A program made the position numbers and the translations under genes. A DNA stretch of 32,901 nucleotides from assembly GCA_030524635.1 (NCBI GenBank), contig JAUNGG010000044.1, forward strand, positions 1,133 to 34,033. Reading direction: 5' to 3'. The notes beneath the pieces are model-generated. The model saw only the letters and a program-made list of their open reading frames with translations, did not search any database and was not told the DNA's origin. Shown in pieces: positions 14,792 through 21,274 of this stretch (position 1 is its first letter; each line of letters opens with the position of its first letter). This DNA is from Lachnospiraceae bacterium. GTDB taxonomy: Bacteria > Bacillota > Clostridia > Lachnospirales > Lachnospiraceae.

Positions 14792-15444
14792 AAAAGGCGG
14801 ACCGCCTGTTTTGGCTTGGCCGTTACACAGAAAGAGTTTTTACAACGTTAGGTTCCTTTTTCAAGTATTTTGACCGGATGCTGGATTCGGAGGATGATGC
14901 TTACATCCAGTACTGTGAATCCATTGCGATCCCGAATATTTACCAGGATAAGGACGATTTTATCAAGACATACGTATTTTCCAAGCTGGATCCCAATTCC
15001 ATTTATAGCAATCTTCTTCGGGCCTTTGACAATGGGATCGTTCTCCGGGATGAGGTGAGTACGGATGTGCTGGCATACCTTCAGCTTTCACTGGACATTT
15101 TCGAAAAATATGCAGATAACAACTGCCTGCTCTATGACCTGCAGCCGGTGATCGATTACCTGTATGCATTCTGGGGATGTCTGGATGATTACGTGGAGGA
15201 TGAGGAATGCCGCAACCTGATCAAATGCGGCAAGTATTTAGAGCGACTGGACCTTTATATGCGATTCGGCTATCCATATAAGTCCATCGAAAAAGAATTT
15301 AAAAAGTTCCAGAACCGCTTAAGCAAGGTCAGAATCGGCTACAGCCCCAGGGAGCTGGAGAAGCTGACCCAGATCCTAAGCATGGGGGAGAACTGGCGGG
15401 ATCAGTACTATGAGGCGCTCAGTGCGTTGTGGAACGTATTTTGA
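14773..15444 (+). CDS. Alpha-E domain protein (DUF403), short form
   Basis: Mostly helical protein of 223 residues, starting at ATG 14773 inside the end of the ATP-grasp gene, with AAGGAGGAGG at 14751-14760. It has the family hallmarks: ADRLFWLGRYTERV at the N-terminus, a central NLLRAFDNGIVLRDEVS, and KCGKYLERLDLYMRFGYPY. Alpha-E proteins accompany permuted ATP-grasp ligases but have no demonstrated reaction. At 223 residues this one is clearly shorter than the roughly 300 usual for the family. Both ends look intact, so it is probably a compact variant and not a truncation. Its role here, as partner or scaffold of the ligase, is inferred from the constant gene pairing. Confidence 0.88.
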   Translation: MGIISLEKADRLFWLGRYTERVFTTLGSFFKYFDRMLDSEDDAYIQYCESIAIPNIYQDKDDFIKTYVFSKLDPNSIYSNLLRAFDNGIVLRDEVSTDVLAYLQLSLDIFEKYADNNCLLYDLQPVIDYLYAFWGCLDDYVEDEECRNLIKCGKYLERLDLYMRFGYPYKSIEKEFKKFQNRLSKVRIGYSPRELEKLTQILSMGENWRDQYYEALSALWNVF

Positions 15445-15455
15445 GGTGATTGTAA

Positions 15456-16256
15456 TTGAAGAAGCTGCATTTTCACAGTGAGATGCATTTAACTTTTTCC
15501 AGTCCCGTGTGGGACCACCATTATCGGTTTCGATGCATTCCCATGGAAGATGGGATACAGAAGACAGTCCGGGCAGATTATCAGATCCTGCCCGGCAACT
15601 GCCGGAATCTGGTTTCTGACGGCCTGGGCAGCCAGGCCTTCTGCGGTTCTATACAGGAGCCGCACAGCTCCCTGACCCTGATCACAGACGGGGAAGTGGA
15701 AATTGATTTAAGAGAGAGAAGAAAAGAAGAGCTTCATCCCATCTACCGGCATCCGTCAGCCTACACCCAGCCGGATGAAGGGATTAAGAAACTGACCAGG
15801 CGGCTTCTGACAGAATATGAGGCGGCTGGTTTTAACAGTGGAAAAAAAGACCGCGCTATGGTACAATTCTTTATGGATCAGTTATCACAGCTGTTTTTTT
15901 ATGTCCCGGGAGTTACCAACATCCGCACCACAGCAGCAGAGGCGCTGCGGGGCGGAAAGGGCGTCTGCCAGGACTATGCCCATATCCTGATTGCCGTCTG
16001 CCGTCTGGCAGGGATTCCGGCCAGATATGTTGCCGGAATGATGGTGGGAGAGGGCGCCAGCCATGCATGGACGGAGGTTTATCTGGATGGCATGTGGATC
16101 GGGGCAGATCCTACTCACGCCAGAATGACTGATGAGAGCTATATCAAGCTGTCCCATGGCCGGGATTATGAGGACTGTACCATTGATAAAGGCTGCTTTA
16201 AGGGATGCGCATTCCAAACGCAGCAAATACAAGTAAAGGTGGAAGAGATATCATGA
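15456..16256 (+). CDS. Transglutaminase-like cysteine peptidase
   Basis: Protein of 266 residues with a TTG start at 15456, supported by GAGGTGAT five bases upstream (15443-15450); no ATG fits. An N-terminal beta domain (about 1-80) resembles the bacterial transglutaminase N-terminal module. The papain-like core carries the triad: Cys171 in GKGVCQDYAH, His203 in SHAWTEVYL, and Asp218 in GADPTHAR. There is no signal peptide, so it acts in the cytoplasm. In the ATP-grasp/alpha-E systems it is thought to hydrolyse or transfer amide bonds made by the ligase. It starts 11 bases after alpha-E, and its stop overlaps the next ATG (ATGA). Confidence 0.9.
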   Translation: MKKLHFHSEMHLTFSSPVWDHHYRFRCIPMEDGIQKTVRADYQILPGNCRNLVSDGLGSQAFCGSIQEPHSSLTLITDGEVEIDLRERRKEELHPIYRHPSAYTQPDEGIKKLTRRLLTEYEAAGFNSGKKDRAMVQFFMDQLSQLFFYVPGVTNIRTTAAEALRGGKGVCQDYAHILIAVCRLAGIPARYVAGMMVGEGASHAWTEVYLDGMWIGADPTHARMTDESYIKLSHGRDYEDCTIDKGCFKGCAFQTQQIQVKVEEIS

Positions 16257-17191
16257 TTAAGAAGGTAGCCTCGGTAGGCCTTCCGGTGGATGAGAGACTG
16301 AATATCCTGAAGAATCGGATCCAGCCGGAGGTCCTGACAGGAACGGAGAAACGGATTTGCGTCGTTACCGGGACTCATGGAGATGAGCTGGAGGGACAGT
16401 ATGTCTGCTGCCTGCTGAACCGGATGATTGAGGAACACAAGGAATGCTTAAAAGGCATTGTTGATATATATCCTGCGCTGAATCCATTGGGAGTGGATTC
16501 CATTACCAGGGGAATGCCCATGTTTGATCTGGACATGAACCGGATTTTTCCAGGCACAGAAGAGGGTTCCCCTGCTGAGTATGTGGCGTATAAGATCATT
16601 CAGGATATAGAAGGGGCCGATCTGTGCATCGACATTCATGCCAGCAATATCTTCCTCAGGGAGATTCCCCAGGTGCGGATGAGCGAGCAGACGGCGGAAT
16701 CTCTCCTTCCCTATGCCCGGAATCTGAATATAGATTTTGTGTGGATCCATGCAGCGGCCACCGTGCTGGAGTCCACTTTGGCTCACAGCCTGAATACCAG
16801 AGGAGTTCCTACTCTGGTTGTGGAGATGGGTGTGGGAATGCGGATCACAGAAAGCTACTGCAGCCAGCTGGCGGACGGAATCTTCTGTGTGATGAAGCAG
16901 CTTGGCATCTGGGACGGCCCGGTGGCAGAGGTGAAGGAGCCCATTGTTTCCAGAGACAAAGAAGTAGGATTTTTAAATGCGGAGGCTCCCGGGCTGTTTA
17001 TCCCCTGTGTGGAGCACTGGATCAATGTGGAGAAGGACGAAGTGATCGGCCACATCTATAATCCCCTGGACGGGACTGTGCTGTCAGAGGTAAAGGCGCC
17101 GATCCATGGGATGCTGTTTACCCTTAGAGAATACCCCATGGTGTCCGTCGGCTCCCTGCTTGCAAGAGTGCTGGGAGGTGATTTTCGATGA
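16253..17191 (+). CDS. AstE/AspA-type zinc amidohydrolase (M14 family), catalytic copy
   Basis: Protein of 312 residues; the start is ATG 16253, overlapping the upstream stop as ATGA, with GGTGGAAG before it. The succinylglutamate desuccinylase/aspartoacylase signature is complete. His42 and Glu45 in GTHGDELEG and His129 in CIDIHASN are the zinc ligands, DLDMNRIFPG binds the substrate carboxylate, and Glu191 in VVEMGVG is the general base. A beta-rich C-terminal domain (about 225-312) follows. Relatives remove acyl groups from amino acids or trim peptides. Its place behind an ATP-grasp ligase and a cysteine peptidase suggests it acts on the same small amide or peptide. It is translationally coupled to the next gene, a degenerate paralog. 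Confidence 0.9.
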   Translation: MIKKVASVGLPVDERLNILKNRIQPEVLTGTEKRICVVTGTHGDELEGQYVCCLLNRMIEEHKECLKGIVDIYPALNPLGVDSITRGMPMFDLDMNRIFPGTEEGSPAEYVAYKIIQDIEGADLCIDIHASNIFLREIPQVRMSEQTAESLLPYARNLNIDFVWIHAAATVLESTLAHSLNTRGVPTLVVEMGVGMRITESYCSQLADGIFCVMKQLGIWDGPVAEVKEPIVSRDKEVGFLNAEAPGLFIPCVEHWINVEKDEVIGHIYNPLDGTVLSEVKAPIHGMLFTLREYPMVSVGSLLARVLGGDFR

Positions 17192-18123
17192 GAAGAGAAA
17201 GTATTTTCACGTTAAAGAATTTATACCGGGATGATCTGAATGTATATGGGTATCATTTCGGCAAGGGAGAAAAGTCTGCCTGCATCATCGGCGCCATGCG
17301 GGGCAACGAGGTCCAGCAGATGTATGTGTGCTCCCAGCTGGTAAAGGCTCTTGGGGAGCTGGAGGCCAAGGGAGCCATCGTGCATGATAATGAGATCCTT
17401 GTGATCCCTTCGGTGAACCATGGCTCCATGAATATCGGAAAGCGGTTCTGGCCAGGGGATAATACGGATATTAACCGGATGTTTCCCGGATATGATAAGG
17501 GAGAGACCACTCAGAGAGTGGCAGACGGCGTATTCCAGGTGGTTCAGCATTATAATTACGGCATTCAGTTTACCAGCTTTTATATGCCTGGAGATTTCGT
17601 GCCTCATGTGCGGATGATGGAGACCGGGTATCAGAATGCCAGCCTGGCAAATCTGTTCGGCATGCCTTATGTGGTGATCCGAAAGCCCAGGCCGTATGAC
17701 ACCACTACCTTGAATTATAACTGGCAGGTGTGGAATACCAATGCCTTTTCCGTGTATACCAGCGCCACCGATACCATCGATGAGATGTCAGCAAAGCAGG
17801 CGGTATCATCGGTGCTGCGTTTTTTGACCCGGATGGGAATTCTTCGTTATACCAGCCACAGCGGGTTTATCTCCACGGTGCTTCGTGAGGATGATCTGAT
17901 GAATGTGAAGACCGATGTTTCTGGGATCTATAAGAGACATGTGAACCCAGGAGATGAGGTGTTCCGGGGGGAAGTGGTGGCTTCCATCATTGATCCATGT
18001 GAAGGAAATGTAATGGAGCAGATCTTGTCGCCTACAGATGGAATCGTATTTTTCGCCCATCGGGCGCCGCTTATTATGGAGGAGGCACTGGCCTTTCGGA
18101 TTATCCGGAGGCTGCATCAGTAG
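17188..18123 (+). CDS. AstE/AspA-like M14 paralog without zinc site (probable pseudoenzyme)
   Basis: Protein of 311 residues, starting at ATG 17188 inside the stop of the previous gene (ATGA), with GGGAGGTGAT upstream. It aligns along its length with the preceding M14 protein, including NRMFPG and PHVRM against NRIFPG and PQVRM. The catalytic positions have changed: HGDE has become RGNE (Arg38), the third zinc-ligand His aligns with Thr129 (QFTSF against DIHAS), and the general-base Glu aligns with Tyr190. Only Glu41 of the metal ligands remains. The reading frame is intact and the fold residues are kept, so it is not decaying. A non-catalytic partner or substrate-recognition subunit is the likely role. 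It is the last gene of the operon, followed by a terminator. Confidence 0.85.
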   Translation: MRRESIFTLKNLYRDDLNVYGYHFGKGEKSACIIGAMRGNEVQQMYVCSQLVKALGELEAKGAIVHDNEILVIPSVNHGSMNIGKRFWPGDNTDINRMFPGYDKGETTQRVADGVFQVVQHYNYGIQFTSFYMPGDFVPHVRMMETGYQNASLANLFGMPYVVIRKPRPYDTTTLNYNWQVWNTNAFSVYTSATDTIDEMSAKQAVSSVLRFLTRMGILRYTSHSGFISTVLREDDLMNVKTDVSGIYKRHVNPGDEVFRGEVVASIIDPCEGNVMEQILSPTDGIVFFAHRAPLIMEEALAFRIIRRLHQ

Positions 18124-18160
18124 AGGATTGCCGGGAGACTGAATAAAATAAAATGACTTG

Positions 18161-18187
18161 CCGCGGGAGTGAATTCCCGCGGTTTTT
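18161..18187 (+). terminator. Operon terminator
   Basis: CCGCGGGA (18161-18168) pairs perfectly with TCCCGCGG (18175-18182) around a 6-base loop, followed by five T residues. It closes the five-gene operon. Confidence 0.92.
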
Positions 18188-18201
18188 CCATATTAATAGG
18201 G

Positions 18202-18363
18202 ATGAAGCCATGGGCAGCAGAATATTTCAGGGCAAAATATCTTGGAAAAGAAAGGCAGCTGCGGTATAATAAGAAAAAAGCAATGGAGGCACTTGACTTT
18301 TCCGAGGAAGAAAAGGCGGGCTACGACAGCTGGAGGGCGGGAGACCCAGATAACCAGCAATAA
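18202..18363 (+). CDS. Possible small protein, unrecognised
   Basis: Open frame of 53 codons from ATG 18202, charged and without membrane segments (ends SWRAGDPDNQQ). I do not recognise it. The start has no properly spaced ribosome binding site, and a good promoter (18242-18270) lies inside the frame. It may therefore be only the 5' flank of the next gene. Confidence 0.25.
   Translation: MKPWAAEYFRAKYLGKERQLRYNKKKAMEALDFSEEEKAGYDSWRAGDPDNQQ
18242..18270 (+). promoter_or_regulatory. Promoter of the sigma-like/phosphatase pair
   Basis: TTGGAA (18242-18247), 17-base spacer, perfect TATAAT (18265-18270). The predicted leader before ATG 18402 is about 125 bases. Confidence 0.65.
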
Positions 18364-18401
18364 AAATCCGTGTAAAATGGAAAGGATAAAAGGTTACCAC
18401 A

Positions 18402-18965
18402 ATGAATGATGAATATTACCAGATGTATCTGGATGAATTAAGAGAGATCAAGCCATGTGATGATAAGGAGAGAGCGTCTCTGCTGATCAGCGCAGCTACT
18501 GGCAATGAGGCAGCCAGAGCCAGGCTGATCGAGGGACATTTGATCTTTGCCCTGGCAATTGCCAAGGATTACCGGGATAAGGGGCTGCCTATGAGCGACC
18601 TGGTGCAGGAGGCCAATCTTGCCCTGACCGTGGCGGTATCGGAATACCGTGAGGGAGACTTCCTGACGGCGGCGAAGGAACGGATCACAGCATGCTTACA
18701 GGCAGCGCTGGAGGAGCAGCAGGCGGAGAACAAGGTGGAGGAGACCATGCTGGCCCGGGTAAACGTGCTTCAGGAGGTATCCAAGACTATGGCGGATGAG
18801 CTGGGGCGGGAGGCCACTGTGGAAGAGCTGGCAGAGCGGATGCAGATGACTTCAGAGGAGATCAAGGATATCATGAAGCTGGCGGTGGATGCCTTAAGCG
18901 TGACCGGTGATTATGCCCAGACTCCGGCGGAGAGCCTGGAACAGGGAGGAGCAGAGGAGATATGA
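18402..18965 (+). CDS. Sigma-70-like protein lacking region 4
   Basis: Protein of 187 residues. The middle matches sigma-70 region 2 (ARARLIEGHLIFALAIAKDY, then GLPMSDLVQEANLALTVAV). The conserved promoter-melting and -10-reading part (normally YATWWIRQAI) is replaced by AAKERITACLQAAL. A region-3-like segment follows (ELGREATVEELAERMQMTSE), and the protein ends soon after, so the -35-binding region 4 is missing. It may bind RNA polymerase core as a modified or antagonistic sigma, or it may have moved to another use of the fold. Its last codons overlap the next start (ATGA), coupling it to a histidine phosphatase. Similarity to sigma is clear; function is open. Confidence 0.75.
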   Translation: MNDEYYQMYLDELREIKPCDDKERASLLISAATGNEAARARLIEGHLIFALAIAKDYRDKGLPMSDLVQEANLALTVAVSEYREGDFLTAAKERITACLQAALEEQQAENKVEETMLARVNVLQEVSKTMADELGREATVEELAERMQMTSEEIKDIMKLAVDALSVTGDYAQTPAESLEQGGAEEI

Positions 18966-19585
18966 GTAAGATCTATCTGATCCGCCATGGACAGACGGAC
19001 TGGAATCTGGCACACCGGATCCAGGGGCAGCGGGATATTCCTTTAAATGAAACGGGAAGGCAGCAGGCGGCACAGCTTGCAGAAGGGATGAGAGAACGGC
19101 CGGTGGCGCGGGTGTTCACCAGCTCTATGTCCCGTGCAAGGGAGACTGCAGAGGCGGTGGCCAGCAGTCAGAACGTTCCGCTGTATCTGGTAAATGGCCT
19201 GGAAGAGATCAACTACGGAAAATGGGAAGGTATGACCATGGAAGAGATCCAGAAGACTTATCCGGCGGAATATGATGCCTGGTGGAAGGATCCGGTAAAT
19301 GGTGCGCCTCACGGAGGAGAGAGCCAGATGGATGTTCTGGTGCGCACAGCACGGGCCATGGAGGCGATCAAGGCCAACATGGCTTCTGATGGCGCCAAGG
19401 CGGTGGCAGTGGTGTCCCATGGAGCTTCTATCTGCTGTATCCTTCCCTGGCTGCTGAAGGAAGATATGCCGACAGAGGATGGGTATTCCATCATCAATGC
19501 GGCGATCACGGTGATTGATTATGACCCGGAAACTGGGAAATGTGTTCTGGAGATGCTGAATGATACCAGACACCTGAAAGCCTGA
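18962..19585 (+). CDS. Histidine phosphatase family protein (phosphoglycerate-mutase-like)
   Basis: Protein of 207 residues, coupled to the upstream gene by ATGA and preceded by GAGGAG. The phospho-acceptor motif LIRHGQTDWN is at residues 6-15, SRARETAEA follows, then the acid/base Glu in LEEINYGKWEG and the second catalytic His in VVSHGAS. Length and motifs fit the broad CobC/GpmB/PhoE group of cofactor-independent phosphatases and mutases. The substrate cannot be read from the sequence. It is probably cytoplasmic, since no signal peptide is present. A terminator follows. Confidence 0.88.
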   Translation: MSKIYLIRHGQTDWNLAHRIQGQRDIPLNETGRQQAAQLAEGMRERPVARVFTSSMSRARETAEAVASSQNVPLYLVNGLEEINYGKWEGMTMEEIQKTYPAEYDAWWKDPVNGAPHGGESQMDVLVRTARAMEAIKANMASDGAKAVAVVSHGASICCILPWLLKEDMPTEDGYSIINAAITVIDYDPETGKCVLEMLNDTRHLKA

Positions 19586-19618
19586 TTGATTTATGCATGA
19601 TAAATTGTATTTACAGAT

Positions 19619-19672
19619 AAAGTATTTTCTTTATTAATAATGTTTTTTTAAATTAAAGAAAGTACTTTTTTT
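19619..19672 (+). terminator. Intrinsic terminator after the histidine phosphatase
   Basis: A long AT-rich stem pairs 19619-19633 with 19654-19668 (15 bp, one G-U), with a 20-base loop and a run of seven T residues ending at 19672. Confidence 0.8.
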
Positions 19673-19763
19673 GTAAATTCATAATTTTAAACTAAAATTG
19701 AACATAATAGTTAAAAGATTAACGATAACTAAAAAAATATTGTGAAAATTGCCAAATTAGTAC

Positions 19764-19792
19764 TTGCAAATTTTGGAGCGGGGTAGTATGAT
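19764..19792 (+). promoter_or_regulatory. Promoter of the second phosphofructokinase
   Basis: TTGCAA (19764-19769), 17-base spacer, TATGAT (19787-19792), in a strongly AT-rich stretch (19600-19760) that holds no gene. Confidence 0.75.
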
Positions 19793-19845
19793 AAAAGCAA
19801 CAAAACTGCACACGTTTGCAGAGTAAATCAGGAGGTATTTTCACT

Positions 19846-21096
19846 ATGGGAGCAGTAACTGGTAATGTAATCGTAGGACAGTCCGGCGGACCAACCGCAG
19901 TCATCAATTCCAGCCTGGTAGGTGTATTTAAGACCGCAAAGGACCGGGGAGCTAATAAGGTATACGGTATGGTTCATGGCATCCAGGGTCTTTTAGAGGA
20001 GCGTTATGTGGATCTGGAGAAGCATATCAAGAATGATCTGGATATCGAGCTGTTAAAGCGCACTCCTTCCGCATACTTAGGCTCCTGCCGTTTTAAGCTG
20101 CCGGATATCAGCCAGGACAGAGAGATCTATGATAAGATCTTTGCCATTCTGGATAAGCTGGAGATCGAGTATTTCTTCTATATTGGCGGTAATGACTCCA
20201 TGGACACCATCAAGAAGCTTTCCGACTATGCCCTGTTAAATGGAAGCAAGATCCGCTTCATGGGCGTTCCGAAGACCATTGACAACGACCTGGCAGTTAC
20301 CGACCATACTCCTGGATACGGAAGTGCAGCCAAGTACATCGGCTCCATTACCAAGGAAGTGATCCGTGATGGTCTGGTATATGATCAGCAGAACGTAACC
20401 ATTCTGGAAATCATGGGACGGAATGCAGGCTGGCTGACCGGTGCAGCAGCACTGGCGAAATGCGAGGATTGCCCAGGCCCGGATATGATCTTCCTGCCGG
20501 AGCTTCCATTTGATGTGGACAAGTTTATGAAGAAGGTAGCTGACCTGCATCAGAAGAAGAAATCCGTAGTTGTGGCTGTTTCAGAAGGTGTGAAGACCGC
20601 CGACGGCAAGTATGTCTGCGAGCTGACTGACGGCATCGACTTCGTGGATGCATTCGGACACAAGCAGCTGACTGGTACCGCAAGATACCTGGCAGAGAAG
20701 ATCAACCGTGAGGTAGGCTGCAAGACCCGTGCCATCGAATTCAACTCCCTGCAGAGATGTGCATCCCACATTGTATCCCGTGTGGATATCACAGAGGCAT
20801 TCCAGGTAGGCGGCGCTGCTGTGAAGGCTGCCCATGAGGGCGAGACCGGCAAGATGATCATCTTAAAGAGAGTTTCTGATGATCCGTATATCTGTGTAAC
20901 TGATATCTATGATGTACATAAGATCGCAAATGTAGAGAAGAAGGTTCCGAGAGAGTGGATCAATGAGGAAGGCGATTTCGTAAAGCCGGAGTTTGTCAAC
21001 TACATTAAGCCTTTGATCCAGGCAGAGCTTACTCCGATCATGACCGATGGTCTTCCAAGACATCTGTACTATACGGATATTGAGGGTGAGGTATAA
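19846..21096 (+). CDS. pfp: Pyrophosphate-type 6-phosphofructokinase (copy 2)
   Basis: Protein of 416 residues from ATG 19846, with GGAGGT at 19831-19836; an earlier in-frame ATG at 19816 lies upstream of this site. It has the same architecture as copy 1: NVIVGQSGGPTAVINSS, then GGNDS at 114-118 with Asp117, PKTIDND at 142-148 with Lys143, and MGRNAGWLTG. The Asp/Lys pair again indicates pyrophosphate as donor. The two copies are alike over nearly their full length but differ in many scattered residues, so the duplication is not recent. This copy carries the longer C-terminus (YTDIEGEV). A separate promoter suggests different expression from copy 1. Confidence 0.93.
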   Translation: MGAVTGNVIVGQSGGPTAVINSSLVGVFKTAKDRGANKVYGMVHGIQGLLEERYVDLEKHIKNDLDIELLKRTPSAYLGSCRFKLPDISQDREIYDKIFAILDKLEIEYFFYIGGNDSMDTIKKLSDYALLNGSKIRFMGVPKTIDNDLAVTDHTPGYGSAAKYIGSITKEVIRDGLVYDQQNVTILEIMGRNAGWLTGAAALAKCEDCPGPDMIFLPELPFDVDKFMKKVADLHQKKKSVVVAVSEGVKTADGKYVCELTDGIDFVDAFGHKQLTGTARYLAEKINREVGCKTRAIEFNSLQRCASHIVSRVDITEAFQVGGAAVKAAHEGETGKMIILKRVSDDPYICVTDIYDVHKIANVEKKVPREWINEEGDFVKPEFVNYIKPLIQAELTPIMTDGLPRHLYYTDIEGEV

Positions 21097-21179
21097 GGCT
21101 TACTGGTTATATTAGATGTAGTTATAAAAGATATAAATGCTATTAATTTTACTAATTTATAGCGGCTGTGATATGATAA

Positions 21180-21214
21180 GGGCAGATAGCTGGGATTCCG
21201 GCATCTGCTCTTTT
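21180..21214 (+). terminator. Terminator or attenuator between phosphofructokinase 2 and purL
   Basis: GGGCAGAT-A-GCTGG (21180-21193) pairs with CCGGC-ATCTGCTC (21198-21210) around a GATT loop with one bulged A, followed by TTTT. I find no good promoter between it and purL. purL transcripts must then either cross it or start from a weak promoter; a TATGAT box sits at 21172-21177 immediately before the hairpin. Confidence 0.75.
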
Positions 21215-21274
21215 ATGTTACCAATGATTTTACATAAATTACATTCAAACCAAAAATCACAGGAGGATTTAGCT

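Noticed and set aside
21097..21274. Purine riboswitch before purL
   Set aside because: No TATA-N-GG...CCTAC-type core or paired loops were found; only the terminator hairpin is supported.
21137..21274. N-terminal extension of PurL
   Set aside because: The extra 46 codons cross the terminator hairpin, and AGGAGG precedes ATG 21275 directly.
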